A stretch of 64,000 nt of DNA from Bacteroidota bacterium (GTDB taxonomy: Bacteria; Bacteroidota; Bacteroidia; NS11-12g; UBA9320), in contig WGNA01000015.1 in the NCBI GenBank assembly GCA_016124755.1, forward strand, positions 1 through 64,000. The letters run 5' to 3'. How positions within the stretch are numbered: position 1 is the stretch's first letter; every line of letters starts with the position of its first letter. Shown piece after piece: positions 46,043 through 53,954 of the stretch. Under the pieces are notes generated by a model. The model made no database searches, had not been told where the DNA came from, and was given only the letters and a program-made list of their open reading frames with translations. The position numbers and the translations under genes were made by a program.

Positions 46043-47479
46043 TCATTTCAACGGCTTGGTTGATTGACCGAGTGAAATGTTTTCATCCCCTTTTTTATAC
46101 GGGAGATAAGTAATAATGAACTGAAACATTTCATCGGTTGTACGCATACTTCCCCCTTCATTTTCGTAACGCTCTTTAATTTCCTGCGGTGGGTCGTACG
46201 GATTATTCGGGTTCTCCGACGTGTTGTCAAAAGTCGCTTCTGCAACAATCAGCGTCCCTTTTGGCAGGTGAACCGGATTTTTAAACGTGTAGAAATATTG
46301 CCAGCGGAAATCCCAGCGATTGATCCGGATTAATGGAATAGTGTCGCCTTGTAGTGTAACTCCGTACGCCAGAAATTTCGATCCGAGCAAATGCATGTGC
46401 GGATTGATGGTGAGAACAGATGCATCCCAGTTAAGTCTGTACTTTGTTGTGCAGGTAATTATAGTATCCGGTGGAATTACAAGAGGAGGTGAAATAGCAC
46501 TAAGTCCGTTCGTTCCGAGCATAAGTTCCTGTGTGGGTCTTCCCGGAGGGGATTTGCTGTAAAAAATATTAAAGTGCGAACGGTCCCACATATCTTCCTG
46601 AGTGGGAGCATAGTGAAGACTCTGAACAAAAATGGTTGACTTACGACTCACCGGAAATCCGCCGATTCCCTCCGGATACATGGTTCCTTCCACGCCAGGC
46701 AGGTAGTTGATAGCACTTTCGAATTTCTGAACATTTCGAAAATCACCATCGTCGTGAGTGAGTTGCATTTCCAGCATTTCCGTATCGTATGTTGATCCAT
46801 CGGTTTCAACATTTACAACATGCCGGCCGGCAAAGACATTCTTCTTTCGGTTAAAGTCGTAATTGAGAAGATGTCCGTTTAGGTGGTGAACGATGTTGTG
46901 CTCACCGGTTACGAACTCAATGGCTCTGATAAACGTGTCACGGTCAATTTCGAACGGAACCTTTACCGATAAAAACAAATCGCGGTTTTTCCCGGGTACA
47001 AAAATCGAATCCATATAAATGGTCTTGTCGGGTTTCCCCAACATAGAAACCGGATTGAATTCGGGAAGTTCCGGCATTTGCGACATGTTGCCTTTTGGCT
47101 GATCGCCGTCAATCCATTTAAAGATTTTGTTTTTTTCTTCCTGAGTAAGGTAGTTCTCCCCGACAAAGTGGGTGTACTCCGGATCGGCAGGCCACGGCGG
47201 CATTATACCGTTTGCAATTGCCTTTCGGATCGTTCTCTTTTTTCTGAGAACTTCCTCATAAGTTGTTAGTGGAAAAGGCCCGATACCTCCTTTGTGATGA
47301 CACCGAACGCAGTGATCATAAAGTATAGGTGCAACATCTTCCGCAAATGTGATCTCCGTGCGATTTTTATTTTGAGTTTTGCCGAGAATTAAATCTCTAA
47401 CCCAGCCGAAAACAAGTGATGTCATTAATAACGACAATCCGAAAAGCAGAAGAAATCTTTGGGTTTTAGGTGAACTCAT
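46043..47479 (-). CDS. Cytochrome c / copper type II monooxygenase-like protein
   Basis: 478 residues. N-terminal membrane anchor (about 9-30); a haem-binding CVRCH at 57-61 in a short c-type domain (DVAPILYDHCVRCHHKGG); then the PHM/DBH-like fold with histidines in HNIVHHLNGH (194-203, CuH-type site), INPHMHLLG (HMH at 361-363, CuM-type site), and the family tail DNTSENPNNPYDPP. By family, copper-dependent hydroxylation or a related reaction in the periplasm; the substrate is unknown. The redoxin gene lies upstream by 26 bp on the same strand, so the two are probably one operon. Confidence 0.85.
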   Translation of the reverse strand: MSSPKTQRFLLLFGLSLLMTSLVFGWVRDLILGKTQNKNRTEITFAEDVAPILYDHCVRCHHKGGIGPFPLTTYEEVLRKKRTIRKAIANGIMPPWPADPEYTHFVGENYLTQEEKNKIFKWIDGDQPKGNMSQMPELPEFNPVSMLGKPDKTIYMDSIFVPGKNRDLFLSVKVPFEIDRDTFIRAIEFVTGEHNIVHHLNGHLLNYDFNRKKNVFAGRHVVNVETDGSTYDTEMLEMQLTHDDGDFRNVQKFESAINYLPGVEGTMYPEGIGGFPVSRKSTIFVQSLHYAPTQEDMWDRSHFNIFYSKSPPGRPTQELMLGTNGLSAISPPLVIPPDTIITCTTKYRLNWDASVLTINPHMHLLGSKFLAYGVTLQGDTIPLIRINRWDFRWQYFYTFKNPVHLPKGTLIVAEATFDNTSENPNNPYDPPQEIKERYENEGGSMRTTDEMFQFIITYLPYKKGDENISLGQSTKPLK

Positions 47480-47505
47480 TCGGTTGGCAAATTTAGCAGT
47501 GCGAT

Positions 47506-48048
47506 TTATTCAATCACGCATCCCACCGCTTCGGTTTTGGAAATAACAATTGTGCTGTCTTTCGAAAATTGCCGAACTGCATTTTTCAACCAAAACCGAT
47601 TGGGCTTAATTCTTTTTCGTGCTAAGGTTATGGCCCAATTATCAAAGGCACCCTGATATTTAATGTTCCCTGAATTATCCAATAAAAAGAATTCGGGCGT
47701 GATGGTAGCTTTTAAATTATGCGTTAACTCATATTTTTTATCGAGTAAAATCGGAATGTTGAAATGAAAGGAATCTGCAAAATGCCGGAGTTCATTTTTA
47801 CTATAATGCTCTCCGGGTAAGACAGCATAATATGCATAATTTGGAAAGTCATTGGCTAATTCTTTAAAATTAAAAGTATAAGCGTGAGATAAAGGGCAAT
47901 CCGGAGTGATAAACATTAAAACAGTTCCCTTTGATTCGGATGACGGAATTTGATGAGAATTTTCTTGTGTGTCTTGTAGAATTATTGATTTCGAACAGGA
48001 AGAAAAAAGAATCGCAATTGCAAAAAGGGTTGTTGAAAACAGTTTCAT
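47506..48048 (-). CDS. Redoxin-domain lipoprotein
   Basis: 180 residues from ATG 48048 with lipobox FSSC (Cys17-18 region). Thioredoxin fold with FITPDCPLSHAYTFNF (CPLS: one active-site Cys and no resolving Cys in the loop), PEFFLLDNSGNIKYQG, and a C-terminal TEAVGCVIE whose Cys is conserved in this redoxin group. The frame is open to 48108, but the promoter box lies between. Proteins that fuse such a redoxin to a haem and copper-monooxygenase part are known; here the parts are separate genes. Confidence 0.87.
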   Translation of the reverse strand: MKLFSTTLFAIAILFSSCSKSIILQDTQENSHQIPSSESKGTVLMFITPDCPLSHAYTFNFKELANDFPNYAYYAVLPGEHYSKNELRHFADSFHFNIPILLDKKYELTHNLKATITPEFFLLDNSGNIKYQGAFDNWAITLARKRIKPNRFWLKNAVRQFSKDSTIVISKTEAVGCVIE

Positions 48049-48053
48049 CTCAA

Positions 48054-48061
48054 CAAAGTTA
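48054..48061 (-). promoter_or_regulatory. -7 box (TAACTTTG) of the redoxin gene
   Basis: Exact TAnnTTTG ending 5 bp before ATG 48048 on the minus strand; another leaderless-type start. Confidence 0.5.
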
Positions 48062-48090
48062 TAATACTTGCTTAAGGTGCGGGAATCCGG

Positions 48091-48098
48091 CATATTTG
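48091..48098 (+). promoter_or_regulatory. Near-consensus -7 box (CATATTTG) of the alkB-like gene
   Basis: CATATTTG differs from TAnnTTTG at its first base only and ends 4 bp before TTG 48103. It lies in the 54-bp space shared with the divergent redoxin promoter. Confidence 0.35.
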
Positions 48099-48102
48099 AG
48101 TG

Positions 48103-49161
48103 TTGCAAGTTAAAGATCTGAAATATCTCATGGGCTATTCTCTGCCGGCTTTGGCCATAGCCGGAATGATATTAAAAGGATTTTTTATCTGGTTGTTGCC
48201 GGTGTATGCTTTTCTTCTTGTTCCTATTGCTGAACAATTGATTCCGCTTAATTCTATAAACCTGAGTACATCTGAAAAACAACGAAAAAGAGTGCATCCG
48301 ATTTTCGACTGGATGCTCTACCTCAATGTTCCGATAATTTTTACATGCATCATTTTAATGTGTTTTCAAATTCGAAATCCCGAGGTAAGTCTGCTCGAAA
48401 AAATTGTAATGAATATTTCGGTTGGAGTGGTTCTGGGTGCAAACGGAATTAATGTAGCACACGAACTCGGTCACCGAAACCGTAAATATGAAAAGTGGCT
48501 AGCCGAAATTATACTGGTTCCTGTTTTCTATTCACACTTCACAACCGAGCATAACATTGGTCATCATAATTATGTGGGAACTCATCGGGATCCGGCGACA
48601 GCCAAACGAAATCAGCATGTTTTTTCCTTTTGGTGGCAGTCGGTAACCGGTTGTTTTGCCAGTGCAATTCAACACCAATTTAAAATTTCAAAAAAGAAAA
48701 ATGAGGGTTTTATCTCTCTTAAAAATCCGATTGTACGGGGTTGGATTCTTCAAATGATTTATCTGGGATTGATATACCTGTTTTTTGGAACCGAGTCACT
48801 TCTTTATTGTATTAATGCCGGAATAATTGGATTTCTGTTATTAGAGACAATCAATTATATCGAGCATTATGGTTTGAGCAGAAAATTAACCGGGGCAAAT
48901 ACATACGAAAGAATATCTGCTCGTCATTCCTGGAATTCGGATCACACATTCGGACGAATTATTTTATACGAACTAACCCGACATTCGGATCATCATTATC
49001 ACACCGGAAAAAAATATCAGATTCTGGATCATATCGATCCGTCACCACAATTGCCTTGTGGCTACCCGGCTGCAATTCTCATTAGTTTTATACCGCCTGT
49101 CTGGTATAAAATGGTGCATCCCGTTTTAGATAAATTTCAAGCAGATCATGCCGCGATCTGA
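48103..49161 (+). CDS. AlkB-type integral-membrane di-iron hydroxylase
   Basis: 352 residues with four or more membrane helices and all AlkB histidine motifs: HELGHR near 119, EHNIGHHNYVGTHRDPATA near 148, NYIEHYGL near 249 (the hydrocarbon-hydroxylase signature that separates AlkB from plain desaturases) and LTRHSDHHYHTGKKYQ near 294. By family it inserts oxygen into a terminal CH3 of alkanes or related chains, with electrons from rubredoxin or ferredoxin; no rubredoxin gene is nearby. TTG 48103 (MQVKDLKYLMGYSLPA) is chosen for its match to AlkB N-termini; GTG 48100 or ATG 48130 are alternatives. Confidence 0.88.
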   Translation: MQVKDLKYLMGYSLPALAIAGMILKGFFIWLLPVYAFLLVPIAEQLIPLNSINLSTSEKQRKRVHPIFDWMLYLNVPIIFTCIILMCFQIRNPEVSLLEKIVMNISVGVVLGANGINVAHELGHRNRKYEKWLAEIILVPVFYSHFTTEHNIGHHNYVGTHRDPATAKRNQHVFSFWWQSVTGCFASAIQHQFKISKKKNEGFISLKNPIVRGWILQMIYLGLIYLFFGTESLLYCINAGIIGFLLLETINYIEHYGLSRKLTGANTYERISARHSWNSDHTFGRIILYELTRHSDHHYHTGKKYQILDHIDPSPQLPCGYPAAILISFIPPVWYKMVHPVLDKFQADHAAI

Positions 49162-49176
49162 AAATAAGAATACCGC

Positions 49177-49383
49177 TCAGTCCTTTTTTTTGCGTGTGCT
49201 TATTCCAAACGGTAAATAAAGCGGACAGAAATTCATGAATGCTGTTGCCAGAAAAATGGCACCAACAATTAAAAGAACCGTTGCTGTAGTGCCTTCAACT
49301 GTTTTGGTGAAATAGAGAATCGAAATTACAACCGCAACGATAATCCGTACGATGCGATCTGTTGAACCCATGTTTTTAATCAT
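49177..49383 (-). CDS. DUF2892 small membrane protein
   Basis: 68 residues with two membrane helices (about 12-30 and 34-52). MGSTDRIVRIIVAVV at the start and FCPLYLPFGIST near the end are the DUF2892 signature (related to the membrane part of YgaP). Function unknown. A -7 box (TAGATTTG, 49436-49443) with TTG at 17 bp lies upstream but is weak. Confidence 0.85.
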   Translation of the reverse strand: MIKNMGSTDRIVRIIVAVVISILYFTKTVEGTTATVLLIVGAIFLATAFMNFCPLYLPFGISTRKKKD

Positions 49384-49535
49384 AATGATTGCTTTTTAAC
49401 GACCGATTAAATAAGATCTCAATCATGTCGGTTCCCAAATCTAATAGCAGAAATTAAAAGCAAATGGTAACCTGAGTAACGAAATGCCTGTTAATGGTGA
49501 ATTCGTAAATGAATCATACGAAATACTGCGGTTCG

Positions 49536-50954
49536 TCAGACCTGCACCGTCTTCCATTTACCCCTTCGGAAAACAATTACCGAAGTAATTGCCATAAGTG
49601 TTTCCGCGACCGGAATGGCAACGATTACTCCTCCAACTCCAATTTGTGTATAATGATGAAGTATGTATGCAAATGGAATCTGGAATAACCAGAAACCGGC
49701 AAAGTGAATCCACGTTGGAGTTTTGGTGTCGCCCGCGCCATTAAATGCTTGAGTTACAACCATGCCTGCACCGTAAAAAATATAGCCGGCACTGATGATT
49801 CTGAGTGACAATACAGCGACTTCGATTTGAGCAATTTCATTTTCCGGAATAAAAAACAAGACCAGATCTTTTGCCATAAATAGGAATAAAACAGAAACTC
49901 CGGCCATAAATGAAATATTGATCTTCGCTGTTAGCGAAACACTTTTCTCGGCGCGTTCAACCATTCCTGCTCCAAGATTTTGTCCGACTAATGTTGCCAC
50001 CGCATTGCTCAATCCCCATGCAGGCAGAATAAAAAATACGACGAGCCTGATAGCGGTTTGATATCCGGCAGATGCAGAACTTCCGTATTTAGCCACCATC
50101 GATGCGAGAAAAATCCAACTGGCAGATGCAATAATAAATTGGAATGCTGCGGGCCATGCAACCTCCAAAATTTTTTTAATGGCATCAAAATCCGGAATCA
50201 GTTGTTCGCGATAATATTTGAGTTTGCCGGATGAATTCATCAGGTGATAAATCTGATAAAGTACACCAATAGATCTTCCGGTAACGGTGGCAATTGCGGC
50301 ACCTTTAATTCCCATTGCCGGTATAAATGCAAAACCAAAAATGAACAGCGGGTCGAGGATGATGTTAAATAAATTTCCGATCCAGAGACTTTTCATTGCG
50401 ATTGCTGGATTTCCTGCACCGCGAAAAATGCCGTTTATCAGAAACAATAAAATAACGGTACAATTCCCCGCAAAAATCCATTTGGTGTACGATGAGCAAC
50501 TTTTTATTGCTTCGGGTTCTGCTCCCATCCATGTTAAAACCGTTTCAGAAAAAATAAGTCCCGGTATGCCCAAAACGATAGAAACAACTACGCCGATAAT
50601 AATAGCCTGTACACCGGCAGCGGCTGCTTTGTCCAATTGTTTTTCTCCGACCCGGCGTGAAACGATAGCCGTTGCAGCCGAACTCAATCCTATTCCAATA
50701 GAATAGACTATTGTAATTACAGACTCGGTTAAACCAACAACTGAAACAGCGTGAACACCGAGTTTATTTACAAAATATATATCAACCAGAGCAAAAACAG
50801 ATTCGAGACACAATTCAAGCATCATGGGAATTGCTAAAAGAATAACAGCAACTTTTAGATTGATCGCAGTATAATCGTGTTCTTCCCCATTCAGGGAGGA
50901 AATAATTAGTTTCCAATAATCACGAAAAGAAGAAGGAGTGGCAGATGCTGTCAA
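49536..50954 (-). CDS. MATE-family efflux transporter
   Basis: 472 residues, 12 membrane helices in two related halves; cation-coupled drug or metabolite export by family. ESVFALVDIYFVNKLGV and the repeat GAAIATVTGRS-type segments are typical, and the late AFNGAGDTKTPTWIH is a MATE hallmark. No ATG, GTG or TTG other than TTG 50954 is available before the first helix, so I use it; a near-consensus -7 (AAACTTTG) overlaps this TTG, so the real start is uncertain. Confidence 0.9.
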   Translation of the reverse strand: MTASATPSSFRDYWKLIISSLNGEEHDYTAINLKVAVILLAIPMMLELCLESVFALVDIYFVNKLGVHAVSVVGLTESVITIVYSIGIGLSSAATAIVSRRVGEKQLDKAAAAGVQAIIIGVVVSIVLGIPGLIFSETVLTWMGAEPEAIKSCSSYTKWIFAGNCTVILLFLINGIFRGAGNPAIAMKSLWIGNLFNIILDPLFIFGFAFIPAMGIKGAAIATVTGRSIGVLYQIYHLMNSSGKLKYYREQLIPDFDAIKKILEVAWPAAFQFIIASASWIFLASMVAKYGSSASAGYQTAIRLVVFFILPAWGLSNAVATLVGQNLGAGMVERAEKSVSLTAKINISFMAGVSVLFLFMAKDLVLFFIPENEIAQIEVAVLSLRIISAGYIFYGAGMVVTQAFNGAGDTKTPTWIHFAGFWLFQIPFAYILHHYTQIGVGGVIVAIPVAETLMAITSVIVFRRGKWKTVQV

Positions 50955-51047
50955 AGTTTTTCAGTTGGGCGGCAAATATCGGTTTGTCTGTTGCATTCAA
51001 CTGTTTCGGATTATCATGGTAAAATGAAATTTTGGGTGACAAATGGC

Positions 51048-51079
51048 AAAAAAAAAGTCCGCCTCACAGGGCGGACTTT
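51048..51079 (-). terminator. Intrinsic terminator of the H1-like gene
   Basis: AAAGTCCGCC (51054-51063) pairs with GGCGGACTTT (51070-51079) around a 6-nt loop; on the minus strand a run of nine T follows (51048-51056). It lies 30 bp past the H1-like stop codon. Confidence 0.9.
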
Positions 51080-51108
51080 CAAATCTAAATTATTGAACAA
51101 CGGGCTGA

Positions 51109-52275
51109 TTAGCTCTTTGATTCTGATGAATTGTTGTTTGAGTTCTGAGGAGCTGAAGGAACCGCAGCAGTTGTTTTTACTTTTTTAACTGTTTTGGTTG
51201 CTTTTTTAGCGGTTGCCTTTTTAGCGACAACCGGTTTAGCTGTGGCCGTTTTCTTTGGTCGGCCGGCTCTGCGAACTGGCTTGGCTGCTGGTGTTGCCGG
51301 AGTTGCAGCAGGAGCAGCGGCAGCAGTAGTTTTTACATTTTTACTGCCTGGCTTTCTGCCTCTTTTTTTAGGAGCAGCAGCCGTTGTTTTTGCAGTAGCA
51401 GCAGTTTTAACATTTTTGCTACCTGGCTTTCTACCTCTTTTCTTAGGAGCAGCCGTCGTTGCTTTTACTGTTGCGGTTGCAGCTGTTTTTACATTTTTGC
51501 TTCCGGGTTTTCTGCCACGTTTTTTAGGAGCAGCAGCAGTTGTAGTTGCCGGTGCAGAAGCCGCAGTTTTAACATTTTTACTACCGGGTTTTCTGCCGCG
51601 TTTTTTAGGAGCAGTTGCCGTAGTAGCAGCAGGAGCAGCAGCAGATTTAACATTTTTGCTTCCGGGTTTTCTACCTCTTCTTTTTGGAGCCGCAGCTGGA
51701 GTAGCAGTTTTGGCCGGTGTAGCGGCAGGAGCTGCATCAATTTTGGCTGCATATTCTGGTTTAATGCTGCCGGGTTTCGCAAACCAGGATGTAAGTGCAA
51801 GATATTTTTCACGTTGTCCGATTGAGAAAGTATCGAGTTTTTTATCTCTCGTTCTCAAACGAAAAACTACGTTCATAACTGCTTGTTTAGTGCTCGTTCT
51901 TTTAGAAGCCGGAAGTTTTGAAAAAGAAAGAATTTCATCTGTCAACTCATCATACGTGAGTGGTTTATTAACTTCCTGAAGTCTGTTAACAATAAGCGTT
52001 TCCCATAAGGATTTTCTTCCCGGTCTTTTTTTAGAACCTCTTGTTTTTGCAGCAGGAGCAGATGTGGTTTTGGCACTGGAAGAAGCAGAAGTTTCAGCAG
52101 GAGCACCTGTCGATACTGTTTTAATTTTAATGTCGATTGAAGTAGAACTGTCATCACCAAGTTGTGCAAGTACTTCTTTGATGTGTTGAAGTCGCTTCAC
52201 AGCTTTTTCAAGTTCTTCTCCATAGAATCTTCGCATTTCCGATGCTTCTGATTCTGAAATTTTAATTTTAGCCAT
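51109..52275 (-). CDS. Histone H1-like DNA-binding protein: coiled coil, winged helix and five RGRKPGSKN repeats
   Basis: 388 residues, very Lys/Ala/Pro-rich. In order: a helical N-terminus (about 1-45); a Ser/Ala linker; a winged-helix (HARE-HTH-like) domain at about 85-165 (SLWETLIVNRLQEVNKP, LTYDELTDEILSFSK, STKQAVMNVVFRLRTR); five copies of (K/R)RGRKPGSKNVK between about 200 and 320, spaced 24-27 residues by Ala/Thr/Pro linkers; a single RRAGRPKK AT-hook; an H1-like KKATAKKATKTVKK tail; and an Asn/Ser-rich end. RGRKP and RGRP-type hooks bind the minor groove of A/T-rich DNA. The domains suggest a nucleoid-associated protein; compaction or gene regulation are both possible. Not a recombinase. 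No adjacent partner. Confidence 0.85.
   Translation of the reverse strand: MAKIKISESEASEMRRFYGEELEKAVKRLQHIKEVLAQLGDDSSTSIDIKIKTVSTGAPAETSASSSAKTTSAPAAKTRGSKKRPGRKSLWETLIVNRLQEVNKPLTYDELTDEILSFSKLPASKRTSTKQAVMNVVFRLRTRDKKLDTFSIGQREKYLALTSWFAKPGSIKPEYAAKIDAAPAATPAKTATPAAAPKRRGRKPGSKNVKSAAAPAATTATAPKKRGRKPGSKNVKTAASAPATTTAAAPKKRGRKPGSKNVKTAATATVKATTAAPKKRGRKPGSKNVKTAATAKTTAAAPKKRGRKPGSKNVKTTAAAAPAATPATPAAKPVRRAGRPKKTATAKPVVAKKATAKKATKTVKKVKTTAAVPSAPQNSNNNSSESKS
51337..51690 (-). repeat. Five imperfect tandem repeats of about 72-81 bp in the H1-like gene
   Basis: A conserved block of about 35 bp encodes RGRKPGSKNVK five times; starts are near 51337, 51409, 51490, 51571 and 51649 (spacings about 72, 81, 81 and 78 bp, all multiples of three). 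The blocks differ mainly at third codon positions. It is coding DNA, not a CRISPR array. Confidence 0.85.
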
Positions 52276-52307
52276 TTGCTTTTAAAAAATCGATTTTGTT
52301 GAGTGGG

Positions 52308-52337
52308 CAAAGTTATTATCAAAAAACAAATATTCAA
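52308..52337 (-). promoter_or_regulatory. Promoter of the H1-like gene
   Basis: TTG (52335-52337), 19-bp spacer and TAACTTTG (52308-52315) on the minus strand, both boxes and spacing at consensus. Start near 52303, leader about 27 nt. Confidence 0.65.
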
Positions 52338-52934
52338 GACAATTAATGTTGATAACCCTCTTTGTTGTGTTTTATACTTAACGCTACCCACTAAAATTAC
52401 CAGTCAATTTTAAAAAACTATCAAGACCTGGTTGTCTGTATCCCTTGCTGTGTATGGATTTAAGAATTTTATTAAATGCGTTCTTTATTTTCGATCCGCT
52501 AAGACAGCTTTCAGTTCTTGCTTGAAAAATAAATGATAAAAAGTATAAGAATCTGACTTTGTAACCCCCGGTTCAGATTAAAAATCTCAAACCTAAAAAC
52601 CAAAATAAACAAGTTGGCTGGTGCGGATTGATGAATAGTAACATTAAAAATTATGAATGGTATCCGAATAAAAGTCTTTTAAATCAAAGCCGGTAAGGTA
52701 TGCGGTTTACGGCATTAAAAGCGACTTCGTTACACATCAGCGCATTTGGCATAATTAAGTTGCGGGCAGGTAATACCCTGAACAAATTGTGGTTCTAATC
52801 ATTCTTTTTACAGAATTTCATATCACGTCAAACTCCCTGGCGATATAATTTTTGTGATTATCTACGATGTCGAATGTTTTTTGATTCCCGAAATCCAAAC
52901 GACGTTCGGATAATTACGGAAAGGCTTTGTTTTA
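52338..52934. other. Non-coding spacer between the H1-like gene and yqeY
   Basis: About 600 bp without a gene I can support on either strand. It contains an isolated minus-strand -7 match (TAGGTTTG, 52588-52595) with no good -33 and an inverted repeat AATCTGA (52550-52556) / TCAGATT (52573-52579) with a 16-nt loop. No tRNA-like or riboswitch-like fold was evident by eye. Confidence 0.6.
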
Positions 52935-52942
52935 TACTTTTG
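52935..52942 (+). promoter_or_regulatory. -7 box (TACTTTTG) of the yqeY-like gene
   Basis: Exact TAnnTTTG, 20 bp before ATG 52963. It lies between that ATG and the alternative start at 52927, which it rules out. Confidence 0.5.
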
Positions 52943-52962
52943 ACCCGATCAAAAATGTGGTT

Positions 52963-53415
52963 ATGAGTTTAACAGAGAAAATAAACAAGGCACTTACTGA
53001 GGCCATGAAGAACAAAGACGAAGCGGCCAAACGCGGACTCAGAGCAATTAAAGCCGAGTTGCTTTTGCTTAAAACTAAAGAAGGTGCAGGCGAAATTTCG
53101 GAATCGGATGAGATATCTGCATTGGCGAGAATGGCAAAACAACGAAGAGATTCCATTCAAATCTTTTCTGATCAAAACCGAAATGACCTGGCTCAAAAAG
53201 AAGAAGAGGAACTGTCAATAATCGAATCTTTTCTTCCAAAGCAATTATCTTCTGATGAATTGGAGGCGGCTGTTCGAAATATAATTAATGAAATGGGTGC
53301 GAGCGGAATGGCTGCAATGGGCAAGGTTATGGGAACTGCGAATTCTCAATTAAAAGGACAGGCAGATGGAAAAGCAATTGCAGATGTTGTTAAAAAACTC
53401 TTAACCGGGGCTTAA
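52963..53415 (+). CDS. GatB/YqeY-domain protein
   Basis: 150 residues, all helical. MSLTEKINKALTEAMKNKDEA, RGLRAIKAELLLLKTKEGAG, RRDSIQIFSDQNRNDLAQKE and the C-terminal GMAAMGKVMGTANSQLKGQADGK define the family (tail domain of GatB). By family it may act in tRNA amidotransferase-related or general RNA binding; function is not settled. It overlaps the convergent SRPBCC gene by 4 bp. Confidence 0.92.
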   Translation: MSLTEKINKALTEAMKNKDEAAKRGLRAIKAELLLLKTKEGAGEISESDEISALARMAKQRRDSIQIFSDQNRNDLAQKEEEELSIIESFLPKQLSSDELEAAVRNIINEMGASGMAAMGKVMGTANSQLKGQADGKAIADVVKKLLTGA

Positions 53416-53879
53416 ACCTGAGGGTTTTCATTGAACAACTTATGCAGCATTTCATAACGATAATTGAAAATAGTGTTGAGTTGTCTTTTAACAAAAAGGA
53501 AGTTTGCAATCCTTCCAATGAAACCAAATGGCGGTTTGTAACTCACAATATCCGTCATTTCAAAACCACCCGTAATTGGTTTTAGGTGATGTTCGTGATG
53601 CCATAAAGCAAACGGCCCGATTCTCTGTTCGTCTACGAAATATTCACCTTCCTTAATGTGTGTGATTTCGGTAGCCCATTGAACCGGGATTCCCAATACA
53701 GGTCTCACCGTATAATGTATCATCATGCCTTCGTACATTTTTTCAGGAAGCGGAGCATTGAGGATTTTAAACTTCATGTACGACGGAGTGATTTTATTCA
53801 GATTCAGAGGTGTCGAAATAAAATTCCACATGTCTTCGGATGAACAGGAGAATTTTTGAGATTGCACCAATTGATACAT
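53412..53879 (-). CDS. SRPBCC-family (START-like) protein
   Basis: 155 residues from ATG 53879 (MYQLVQSQKF); a TTG 48 bp upstream (53927) is possible. VQSQKFSCSSEDMWNFISTPLNLNKI and the later HHLKPITGGFEMTDIVSYKPPFG with FVKRQLNTIFNYR match the polyketide-cyclase/CDP-paratose-epimerase-linked SRPBCC group. It binds hydrophobic ligands by fold; ligand unknown. Confidence 0.85.
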   Translation of the reverse strand: MYQLVQSQKFSCSSEDMWNFISTPLNLNKITPSYMKFKILNAPLPEKMYEGMMIHYTVRPVLGIPVQWATEITHIKEGEYFVDEQRIGPFALWHHEHHLKPITGGFEMTDIVSYKPPFGFIGRIANFLFVKRQLNTIFNYRYEMLHKLFNENPQV

Positions 53880-53954
53880 AGACCGGATTTTTTCATCCAA
53901 CAATTCAAACTGCGAAAAGTTGTACAAAATTTATTTTCGGCTTGCCGGATTATT

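Noticed and set aside
51337-51690. CRISPR-like repeat array
   Set aside because: Five imperfect units of 72-81 bp in phase with codons encode RGRKPGSKNVK; spacers encode Ala/Thr/Pro linkers and there are no cas genes.
51194-51979. Long plus-strand ORF of 261 codons, strongly hydrophobic (Ala/Val/Leu/Phe)
   Set aside because: It is the complement of the Lys/Ala/Arg/Pro codons of the H1-like gene; the apparent membrane protein is an artefact of base composition.
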